DNA from: Betaproteobacteria bacterium
GTDB lineage: Bacteria > Pseudomonadota > Gammaproteobacteria > Burkholderiales > Burkholderiaceae_C
DNA length: 37,092 bases
Assembly: GCA_009927495.1 (NCBI GenBank)
Contig: RFMX01000296.1
Span: forward strand, 1-37,092
Direction: 5' to 3'
Each line of letters opens with the position of its first letter. The stretch's first letter is position 1. Below the pieces are notes generated by a model. It did not search any database and had not been told where the DNA came from. It saw only the letters and a program-made list of their open reading frames with translations. Shown in pieces: positions 16,666-25,045 of this stretch. A program made the position numbers and the translations under genes.

Positions 16666-19600
16666 GCTTTACTCCGGAAAATGAGGGTTTGGTGCGTGAT
16701 TGCCCACGTTGGGTATGAACCAAACTGAAGATCAAGGGGACGATGACCAAGGTGGCGACCGTGGCAAAACAAAGCCCGCCAATCACGGCTCTGCCAAGTG
16801 GTGCGTTTTGCTCCCCGCCTTCCCCCAGCCCCAAGGCCATGGGAATCATGCCAATGATCATGGCCAAAGCCGTCATCAATACTGGCCTGAAACGAACAAA
16901 GCCAGCGTCCAAAGCAGCAGCCAGGGGGTCGCCCCATTCTTCTAGGCGTTCTCGTGCAAAGCTGATAACAAGCACACTGTTGGCGGTAGCAACACCCATG
17001 CACATGATGGCTCCCGTCAGGGCTGGAACGGACAATGTGGTGCGGGTGGCAAACAACATCCAAACAATGCCCGCCAATGCTGCAGGCAGGGCGCTGATGA
17101 TCACAAAGGGGTCTCGCCACGATTGGAAATTCACCACGATCAAGAAATAAATCAGCACCACAGCAGCCAATAAGCCCCATAACAAACCAGAAAATGCTTT
17201 CTCCATGGTTCTTACCTGACCCAGCAAAACCACTTTGGTGCCTTTAGGTAAATCTGCTTCTGTTTCAGCAATAACGCGCCGCACTTCTTTGGCGACGGTA
17301 CCTAAATCGGTGTCTTGGGTGGTGGCGTTGATTTGCACCATGGGTTGGATATCGTATTGGCTCACCACGGCATTGCGGGTGGTGCGGGTAAAACTGGCAA
17401 TACCGCCCAACAATTGTTGGTTGTTGTTAGACCCAGAAGACACCGGCAGGTTGGCCAAGTCATTGAGCGAATCTAGGTTGTATTGAGGCGCTTGCATCAC
17501 CACACTGTAGGAAATGCCATTAGCGGGATTGAGCCAGTAGGTTGGTGCAACCTGGCTGCTACCAGCTAGGTTGACCACCAAATTGTTGGTGACATCTCGG
17601 GGTGTGATGCCAAGGTCTTGGGCTTGCCCTCGGTCCATCGTGACGTCAAAAACCGGACTCTTAGCTGATTGCTGTATGCGGGCATCCGCAACGCCGGGAA
17701 TGCCACGAATGGCTTTCAATAATTTGTTGGCGTATTCAAAATTGCCCGCCAAATTCGCACCTCTGATTTGAATATCAATCGGCGCAGGTGCGCCGAAATT
17801 CAAAATCTGACTCACGATGTCGGCGGGGGGGAACGAAAAAACAGTATCTGGGAATTCTGTAGGCAAGATTTTCCGCAGTTCCCGAATGTAGTCAGCAGTT
17901 GGACGATGGTTTTTGCGCAAAGCAATTTGGATGTCCCCGTCTTGGGTACCAATCACGCCGGTGTTGTTGTAGATCAGGTTGATCCAACTGGGTGGCAAGC
18001 CGATGTTGTCTACCAAGGTGGTGATTTCTTCAGGGGGGATGACCTTCAGAATGGTTTTTTCAATGGCGGCAAACCGCGCTGCAGTCTCCTCCACCCGCGT
18101 CCCAATGGGGACCCGTGCATGGATCAGAATTTGTCCGCCATCGACATCGGGAAAGAAGTTGCTGCCCAAATAAGGTACGAGCGCAAACGACGCCAAGATA
18201 AAACCCATGAATACCGTGATGACTTTGATGCGGTTGAACAAGGCCAAATGCAAGAGGCTTCGGTAACCGGCCCGAAACTTTTCGAAGCTTGATTCAAAGC
18301 CACGCTGTAACTGCACCAAGGGGTTGCGACTGGCAGGCAAGCTTTGGTTATTGCTATGCATATCAGTATGCGCTGCATGGGGCTTGAGCAAATAGTTGGC
18401 CATGGTGGGTACCAAGGACCTGGACAAAAAGAAAGAAAACGCCATGGCAAGCATCACCGCTTCTGCCATGGGTACAAACAGGAACCGCGCAACACCATCC
18501 AAAAAGAACATCGGTACAAACACGATGCAAATGCACAAAAGCGAGATGAAGGCCGGTGTGACAATTTGTGCCGCACCATCCAAGATGGCGGTTTCCACAT
18601 CCTTGCCTTGTTCAAGGTGCCAGTTGATGTTTTCAATGGTCACAGTAGCGTCATCTACCAAAATGCCGACAGCCAGTGCCAAACCGCCCAAGGTCATGAT
18701 GTTGAGCGTTTCACCTAGGGCTGCCAATCCCATGATGGCACCCATGATGGACAAAGGGATGGAGACGGCAATGATGATGGTCGAGCGCCAACTGCCCAGA
18801 AAAAGAAAAATCATCACGCTGGTCAAGGCCGCCGCAATCGCGCCTTCCATGGCAACACCACTGATGGCAGAACGTACAAAAATCGATTGGTCATTCAGCG
18901 GTTTGACTTCCAACGTGGGCGGCAGCGAGGCCTTCATGGTTTGCAGTTTTTCCCGCACCCCGTCCACAATGGCCAAAGTAGAGGTAGTGCCGTTTTTCAG
19001 AACCGACATCAAAACAGAGCGATTGCCGTCTACATGAACAATATTGGTTTGGGGCGCATTGCCATCATGCACATTGGCCACGTCCCGCAGGTAAATCATG
19101 GCGCCATTGACTGATTTGACGGGGATATTGGCCAAATCTTTGATCTCAGTGGCAGCATTGTTGAGGTTGATGGTGTATTCCAGGCTGCCAATCTTTTGGG
19201 TACCGACAGGCGTGACGATGTTTTGAGCCGCTAGCGCTGCAGCGACATCTTGTGCACTTAAGCCGCGAGCTTGTAGCTCGGGTAATTTCAAATCCACTTG
19301 AACAAGACGCGACTTTCCGCCATAGGGAAAGGGAATGGCGGCACCAGCAACAGTCACCAAGGGTGTGCGCACCTGTGTGAGCCCGAGGTCAGCCAAATTT
19401 TGCTCTGACAGCCCCTTTCCTGATAACGCCAACTGCAAAATGGGCACGGTGGAGGCGTTGTAATTCACAATCAAGGGCGGCAGAGTGCCGGGCGGCATTT
19501 GCCGAATCATCACCTGAGAGATAGCAGTCACCTGTGCATTGGCAACGGCAATATTCACCCCAGGGTGAAAGAAGATTTTGACGATGCCCACACCCGCATA

Positions 19601-19860
19601 AGAATTGGCCTCGATGTGTTCAATGTCATTCACAGTCGTGGTTAAGACCCGTTGGTACAAGGTAGTGATACGACCCGCCATTTGGTCTGGTGGTAACCGG
19701 TGTACGCCCAAGCCACAGCAATCACGGGTATGCGTATTTCAGGAAAAATATCTGTTGGTGTTCGCAAGGCCGCTAAGGGGCCGAGTACCAACATCAAAAG
19801 CGCCATCACCACAAATGTATAAGGCCGTTTAAGGGCTACGCCCACCACATCTACCAGCAT
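16658..19860 (-). CDS. RND efflux permease (HAE1/MdtB-like), split by a one-base deletion
   Basis: An inner-membrane proton-driven efflux permease of the HAE1/AcrB superfamily. The body shows the two large periplasmic loops, the TM4 acidic pair in LAVGILVDDATVTIENI, and late TM segments with GMIPMALGLGEGGEQNAPLG. The N-terminus (MLVDVVGVALKRPYTF... to WAYTG, from ATG 19860) is in another frame from the rest (LPPDQMAGRI onward). One extra base at 19695-19696 (GGTT to GGTTT on the minus strand) gives 1067 residues, the normal family length. AAGAAG precedes the start. It starts 22 bp after the peroxiredoxin gene and appears to belong to the same array. Confidence 0.9.
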
Positions 19861-19882
19861 ACTTCTTGGCCCTTTAGTTCAT

Positions 19883-20428
19883 TCAAAATAAGCTCAACAC
19901 CCAAGCCGCATCCTTGTTGCTCGGGAACACAGGGTAATGTACTTGCTGAATCACGCCGTCGTTAGCCACCATGGTCAGTCTTTTGATCAAAGTCTTTCCT
20001 TCAATAATGAAGGTGGGTAAATGCAAGGCTTTTTGAAGTTGAAGTTGGACATCACTGAGCACAGGAAAAGGCAGTTGCAAGCGTTCGGCTAATTCTTGCT
20101 GGTAGGGCGTGGATTGCGTACTCAGGCCAAACACTTTGACACCTAAGGCTTTAAGGGCAGGGTGTGCTTCTTTGTAGGCATTGGACTGGGGGGTACAACC
20201 GCGTGCTCCCGGTATTTGGTCCCAGCCAGATGGCAAGGGTACACCGGGTACGCCTGTCATGGGGTAGCAGTAAATCACAATCCAGCCCTTTAAGTTACCG
20301 ACATCGACTTGCGCACCATCCGTCCCCATCAGCGTGACAGACGGCAGTGACATGCCCTTCAAATGTTGGGCGGCACCATCGTCTTGTGGAACTGGCAGGT
20401 TATCGGGGGTGGTGTTGTAGTTAGACAT
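19883..20428 (-). CDS. peroxiredoxin (AhpC/TSA, BCP-like)
   Basis: A 181-residue thioredoxin-fold peroxidase. The segment IVIYCYPMTG-VPG then GWDQIPGARGCTPQ places the likely peroxidatic Cys at 78 in the ARGCTPQ motif, which is typical of a BCP/PrxQ-like subgroup. A second cysteine (C54) might resolve it. STQSTPYQQELAERLQLPFPVLSD is the usual downstream block. I chose ATG 20428 (MSNYNTT); a TTG at 20470 extends the frame. Peroxide or organic hydroperoxide removal is the expected role, perhaps protecting against oxidants made by the pathway encoded around it (inference). Confidence 0.88.
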   Translation of the reverse strand: MSNYNTTPDNLPVPQDDGAAQHLKGMSLPSVTLMGTDGAQVDVGNLKGWIVIYCYPMTGVPGVPLPSGWDQIPGARGCTPQSNAYKEAHPALKALGVKVFGLSTQSTPYQQELAERLQLPFPVLSDVQLQLQKALHLPTFIIEGKTLIKRLTMVANDGVIQQVHYPVFPSNKDAAWVLSLF

Positions 20429-20496
20429 AACTTTGTATCCAGTGGCGACATCGCTATTTTCACCGAGCAATACCTAAACGACTTGGCGCCTTAGTG

Positions 20497-21981
20497 TCAG
20501 CCAGGTAAAAGAACCAGTGAGCCTGTGCTTTGACGAGATTCAAGCCTTGCGTGTGCTGTCGCTGCTTCTTTCAAGGCAAATTGCTCTGTTTGTACAGGCA
20601 GCAAAATACCGTCACGAAAGGCCTGCCAAACTCGCTCAGCCCTTTGGTTAAGCACAGCATGGGTTGCTACATAAGCAAATGCAACGGGTCGAGAAAAACT
20701 GACCGATTTCCCCACCAACCAATCGGGAGAAATAGGTTGCAGCGGACCACTTGCCTGGCCCAAACTGATCCAATGGCCACAAGGTGCAAGAGCCGCAAAA
20801 TTTTCTTCTCTTGCGGCATCCCCAAGACCGTCAATGATGACATCGGCTCCTTGTGAAATGTGGTGAACTGCGGCGCTGAATGTGTAATCTGATGTGACGA
20901 TGACATGCTGGCACCCATTGTCACGTGCAATACGTGCTTTGGCCTCAGAGCTCACGGTACCCATGACCAAAGCACCCATGTTTCGTGCCCATGCGCAAAC
21001 CAATGTCCCTACGCCACCTGCTGCTGCATGTACTAAGAGCCGGGTTCCTGCTTTGACTCGCCCAAGGTCGCGCAACAAATAATCTGCTGTGATGCCTTTG
21101 AGCAAGCTTGCTGCTGCTGTCCCGTCATCAATGCCAGCGCCTAAACGCACGGTCCAAGCCACAGGCACATTGCGAACCGAGGTGTAAGAGCCAGGGGCAG
21201 GGCCCATGTAAGCAACTCTGTCCCCTGGCAAAAGACTGGTCACATCAGGACCCACATCAATCACCTCACCGGCTGCTTCCATGCCAGGTGTTCCGGGGAG
21301 GGGAAGTAGTTCCGGAATCCAACCCTTGCGTAAATAGATGTCAAGGTAATTCACGCCTATGGCGGTTTGTCGAATCCGAACCTCTCCAACCCCAGGGGGA
21401 GGAACCTCTGAGGATTCAGCACGCAATTGAACAGCATCGCCATATTCACGCACTTTGATGGTCTGGGCGACAACGGGCGAAGCTTGAAGAACAGGCTTTG
21501 TACTGGTAGGGCGCAAATGACTTCGCCCTGCGTTGCTGCCTAATTGCAAATGACGTTTGAGGTTGGCAAACCCAGCTTCGTAGACCCCCTGAGCCACCAT
21601 ATTGCGCAGATCTGCTTCCATGCCAGGCGGGGTCGCAAAAGAAGAAGCCCAGTGCCAAAAAGTGCGTTGCCCATCGGTCACGGGTTTTAAAGTGATGGTG
21701 GCAACATAGCGTTGTAATGGAACTGTCGCCTCGATAATCGTATAAGTGCTGACGTAGTCTTTGTCGGACAGACTCAGCAGCATTTCTCTAATGTGATTGC
21801 CGTCTTGCAAAGTGAAGTTACGCACACACCCTACACGATCACTGGGTTTGCCGTCCTCAATTTCACTGTGGTCAACCACTTCATGCCATCGGTCATGGCT
21901 GTTGAAGTCGCGTAAAACAGCCCACACCCTCTCTATGGGGGCGTCGATCACTGTCGAGCGGACAACTTTTTGCAAAGCCAT
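20497..21981 (-). CDS. SRPBCC domain fused to NADPH:quinone-oxidoreductase-type MDR enzyme
   Basis: A 494-residue two-domain protein. Residues 1-147 are an SRPBCC/polyketide-cyclase-like lipid or aromatic ligand-binding domain (VIDAPIERVWAVLRDFN at the start). A short linker follows, then residues from about 172 are a zinc-free medium-chain reductase: GVNYLDIYLRKG, GMEAAGEVIDVGPDV, and the NAD(P)-binding HAAAGGVG at 318-325, as in zeta-crystallin/QorA. The enzyme half should reduce quinones or activated alkenes. The SRPBCC half is a close relative of the next upstream gene, so this looks like duplication followed by fusion. TAATG joins the two genes with a 1-base overlap. Confidence 0.9.
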   Translation of the reverse strand: MALQKVVRSTVIDAPIERVWAVLRDFNSHDRWHEVVDHSEIEDGKPSDRVGCVRNFTLQDGNHIREMLLSLSDKDYVSTYTIIEATVPLQRYVATITLKPVTDGQRTFWHWASSFATPPGMEADLRNMVAQGVYEAGFANLKRHLQLGSNAGRSHLRPTSTKPVLQASPVVAQTIKVREYGDAVQLRAESSEVPPPGVGEVRIRQTAIGVNYLDIYLRKGWIPELLPLPGTPGMEAAGEVIDVGPDVTSLLPGDRVAYMGPAPGSYTSVRNVPVAWTVRLGAGIDDGTAAASLLKGITADYLLRDLGRVKAGTRLLVHAAAGGVGTLVCAWARNMGALVMGTVSSEAKARIARDNGCQHVIVTSDYTFSAAVHHISQGADVIIDGLGDAAREENFAALAPCGHWISLGQASGPLQPISPDWLVGKSVSFSRPVAFAYVATHAVLNQRAERVWQAFRDGILLPVQTEQFALKEAATAHARLESRQSTGSLVLLPG

Positions 21982-22424
21982 TAGCGGCGGGTAGAGAAGT
22001 GGCGTTTCAGTGCGTCAAACCCAGCTTGAAAAACACCCTGTCCAATCGAGTTAGACAACTCTGCTTCGCGCTGTGGCGGGCAGTCAAATTCGGCACTCCA
22101 CTCGGCAAAGCATCGTCCACCATCGGTGATAGGCGTTAACTTGATGGTCGCGACATAGTTGTCTACCCCCATAGGGCTTTCCAATATGCTGTAAGTGCAG
22201 GTGAAGTCGTAGTCTGACAACGCGAGCAAACGCTCTCGAATCAGGCCACCATCGCGCAGGTGAAAGTAACGAATGCAGCCGACACGGTCTGATGCTTGGT
22301 TGTTTTCAATGCGACTGTCAGCAATCGCGGGATGCCACTGGGGCAAGGCATTGAAGTCGCGAATTTTGGCCCAGACAGCATCTGCACTCGCATCAATCAC
22401 GCTGGAGGTGTAGACCTGAATCAA
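21981..22424 (-). CDS. SRPBCC-family (MxaD/polyketide-cyclase-like) protein
   Basis: A 147-residue single SRPBCC domain with VIDASADAVWAKIRDFNALPQWHP at the N-terminus, SDRVGCIR in the middle and GVFQAGFDALKRHF in the long C-terminal helix. The same blocks occur in the N-terminal domain of the adjacent fusion protein (SDRVGCVR, GVYEAGFANLKRHL), so the two are paralogues. The fold binds hydrophobic ligands; catalytic activity cannot be assigned. It starts four bases after the SPFH gene and shares its last base with the fusion gene's start, so all three are one transcript. Confidence 0.88.
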   Translation of the reverse strand: MIQVYTSSVIDASADAVWAKIRDFNALPQWHPAIADSRIENNQASDRVGCIRYFHLRDGGLIRERLLALSDYDFTCTYSILESPMGVDNYVATIKLTPITDGGRCFAEWSAEFDCPPQREAELSNSIGQGVFQAGFDALKRHFSTRR

Positions 22425-22428
22425 AACT

Positions 22429-24132
22429 CTACTCCTTGAGTGCAGGTGTTGTGACGGGATCGCTCATGCCAGCATTGGCCCCAGATACGCCTGAGACCAA
22501 GCGCTGAATGTCACCCCCTTCAAGGCCGATTTCTTTCAGGAGCTGGTCAACAATGGGCGCTTGTGCTCTAAAGCGCAAAGCAGAATTGACAATGCCATCT
22601 GCAAAACCTGCTTGACCACCATGGTCTCCTCCACCATGCCCGCCACCGCCAGCTAAGCCGTCGACATGCATGATTTTGATGCCCTCGATACGCTCCATCG
22701 GGCGCACCGATTCTCGAATAATGGCCTCAGCCTTTTCAACCAAGCGCATACGCAAAGCAGAAGCCCTAGCTTCAGGTGTCAAGGTGTTGTGCGCCTTGTT
22801 CATCAACATCAATGATTCAGCCTCAACTTCAGCACGAATACGTTGAGCCATAGCGCGAATTTTTTCTGCATCGGCATCGGCCTGTGCATTAGCGCGAATC
22901 GCGGCCCCACGACTGGCGCTGGCGTTTTCTTCAGCCTGTGCAGTTTGCACAATTCGCATGGTTTCACGCTCAATATCTTGCTGGGTAGCAATCAATTCAA
23001 TTTCTTTTTGTCGATTGGCTACCTCAACTTCCCTTGCAGTGAAAACACGTTCTTCTGCACTGACAGCCAAAGCCCGAGCTTCATCTGCCTTGGCCAAAGC
23101 CTCGCTATGTTGCTTGCTTTCAACAGCAACGGCAATCGCACGTTGTTGCTCAGCCAACTCTAAAGCCTTGCGACGTTCAATTTCAATCGATTGCAATGTT
23201 TGCTCTTTTAGGATGCGTTCCTTTTCAATGGTTTCATCCGATTGGATACGCGCACTCTCTATGGACTGACGGGCAATGATTTGAGCGCTTTCTGCTTCGC
23301 GGTCGCGCTCCACACGCTCTGTCGTGAGTTCAGAGCGCTGGCGAGCCCTGGCAAACTCAACCTCCCTGTTTTGCTGCAAGCGAGCAAGTTCAGATTCGCG
23401 GTCAATGTCCAGGGACAGCTTTTCCGCCTCAAGATTTTTATTGCGAATTGCAATCAAGGTATCTTGTTCTACGTCATTGCGTTGTTTCTTGCGGTGCTCA
23501 ATTTGTTCTGTCAAACGAGTCAAACCTTCCGCGTCAAAGGCATTGCTGGGGTTGAAATACTCCATGCTGGTTTGATCGAGTTGAGTTAAAGATGCAGCTT
23601 CAAGCTCTAATCCGTTCTTGGTTAAATCTTCAGCTACTGCTTCACGTACCCGACGCACATAAGCGCCGCGCTTTTCGTGCAGTTCTTCCATGGTCATGTC
23701 TGCTGCAGCGGTACGCAGGGCGTCGACGAATTTACCTTCGATCAATTCTTTCAGGCGTTCAGGCTCCAAAGTGCGTTGCCCCAGCGTTTGCGCGGCTGCT
23801 GCCACAGATTCGGGTTTTGCTGCAACTCGAACATAAAACTCTGCAATCACATCTACACGCATACGGTCTTTGGTGATCAAAGACTTATCACGCCCCCGAA
23901 TGACCTCAAGCCTCAGAGTGTTCATATTGACAGGAATCACATCGTGCAAGATGGGGAGCACAAATGCACCACCATCCACAACCACTTTTTCTCCACCTAA
24001 TCCAGTACGTACAAATGCACGCTCTTTACTGCTGCGCAAATAAAGCCAATGCAGCAACCATACCGCGATGGCAACGACAATTGCTAAAACGATGAGGCCG
24101 AGTAAAAACTCACCAAATTGAGAGCCCGTCAT
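22429..24132 (-). CDS. flotillin-like SPFH/band-7 membrane protein (YqiK type)
   Basis: A 567-residue membrane scaffold protein. One N-terminal transmembrane helix (FLLGLIVLAIVVAIAVWLLHWLYL) precedes the SPFH domain (about 40-210, with KVVVDGGAFVLPILHDVIPVN). A very long charged Glu/Ala/Arg coiled coil follows (about 215-460), then a Gly/His-rich stretch (GGGGHGGGDHGG) and a C-terminal segment. Flotillins organise membrane microdomains; E. coli YqiK is the nearest layout. ATG at 24132 (MTGSQFGEF) is preferred over the open frame to 24162. Being embedded in a transport/catabolic array is unusual and suggests scaffolding of the neighbouring membrane machines (inference). Confidence 0.9.
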   Translation of the reverse strand: MTGSQFGEFLLGLIVLAIVVAIAVWLLHWLYLRSSKERAFVRTGLGGEKVVVDGGAFVLPILHDVIPVNMNTLRLEVIRGRDKSLITKDRMRVDVIAEFYVRVAAKPESVAAAAQTLGQRTLEPERLKELIEGKFVDALRTAAADMTMEELHEKRGAYVRRVREAVAEDLTKNGLELEAASLTQLDQTSMEYFNPSNAFDAEGLTRLTEQIEHRKKQRNDVEQDTLIAIRNKNLEAEKLSLDIDRESELARLQQNREVEFARARQRSELTTERVERDREAESAQIIARQSIESARIQSDETIEKERILKEQTLQSIEIERRKALELAEQQRAIAVAVESKQHSEALAKADEARALAVSAEERVFTAREVEVANRQKEIELIATQQDIERETMRIVQTAQAEENASASRGAAIRANAQADADAEKIRAMAQRIRAEVEAESLMLMNKAHNTLTPEARASALRMRLVEKAEAIIRESVRPMERIEGIKIMHVDGLAGGGGHGGGDHGGQAGFADGIVNSALRFRAQAPIVDQLLKEIGLEGGDIQRLVSGVSGANAGMSDPVTTPALKE

Positions 24133-24184
24133 GGTCAATTCTCCAGCATAAAAAACAAACAACAGTCAACACAAACGACACGCT

Positions 24185-25027
24185 TCATTGAAAACCTTTG
24201 CGTTTCAGATTCACAAATTGGCGAGTGGTATCCGTTAAAGCAATCTCTGTGGGGAGACGTTCCATGGAACTTGCCCCATAAAACCCGTGCAGTTGTGGGC
24301 ATTCATTCAAAATCCATTCAGCGTCTGCGGGTGACGAAATAGGGCCACCATGGCACAGCAGTAAGACATCAGGTTTGACTTTCAACGCAGCTTCACACCA
24401 CTGGTGAATGGGCTCTACACAGTCCTCAAGCTTCATGGCCGTGTCTGCGCCAATGCTCCCACCGGTGGTCAAGCCCATGTGGCACACAACGATATCCGCA
24501 CCAGCTTGCGCCATATCGGCAGCTTGGTCGCTGCTAAAGACGTAAGGCGTGGTCAACAAATCAAGGGCATGTGCTTGTCGAATAATGTCTACCTCTAGGC
24601 CATAACCCATCCCAGTCTCTTCCAAGTTGGCACGGAAAAGCCCATCAATCAGTCCAACGGTTGGAAAATTCTGAACACCTGAAAACCCAAGATGAATCAA
24701 TCGCTGCAAGAATTCTTCAGGCAGCATGAAGGGATCCGTGCTATTGACACCAGCCAATACGGGTGTGTGCTTCACAACTGGCAAAACTTCTTTGGCCATG
24801 TCACAGACGATGTCATTGGCATTGCCGTAAGCAAGTAAACCGGCCAATGATCCCCTGCCTGCCATGCGGTAGCGACCAGAGTTATAAATCACAATCAAAT
24901 CGATGCCGCCAGCTTCCTCGCATTTAGCAGACAAGCCTGTTCCAGCTCCACCGCCAATGATGGGCATACCTTGTGCAACTTTTTTGCGTAAGTTGGCAAG
25001 AATGGTTTGACGGGCGATACGTGGCAT
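24185..25027 (-). CDS. PEP-hydrolase-family TIM-barrel protein (PF09370)
   Basis: A 280-residue TIM-barrel protein of the family named phosphoenolpyruvate hydrolase-like (PF09370). Conserved-looking blocks are [28 protein letters not shown]-type N-terminal strands, [35 protein letters not shown] and CHGGPISSP. The true substrate of the family is uncertain. Genes of this family commonly sit next to UPF0261 (Tm-1-like) genes, and here the UPF0261 domain lies immediately upstream with an 18-bp gap. Cleavage or retro-aldol chemistry on a keto acid is a reasonable guess only. Confidence 0.85.
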   Translation of the reverse strand: MPRIARQTILANLRKKVAQGMPIIGGGAGTGLSAKCEEAGGIDLIVIYNSGRYRMAGRGSLAGLLAYGNANDIVCDMAKEVLPVVKHTPVLAGVNSTDPFMLPEEFLQRLIHLGFSGVQNFPTVGLIDGLFRANLEETGMGYGLEVDIIRQAHALDLLTTPYVFSSDQAADMAQAGADIVVCHMGLTTGGSIGADTAMKLEDCVEPIHQWCEAALKVKPDVLLLCHGGPISSPADAEWILNECPQLHGFYGASSMERLPTEIALTDTTRQFVNLKRKGFQ

Positions 25028-25045
25028 GTGCTTTCCTGTTGTTGC

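Noticed and set aside
16658-19711. RND permease starting at 19711
   Set aside because: That start lacks TM1 and reads a few out-of-family residues; the true N-terminus is upstream in another frame from 19860.
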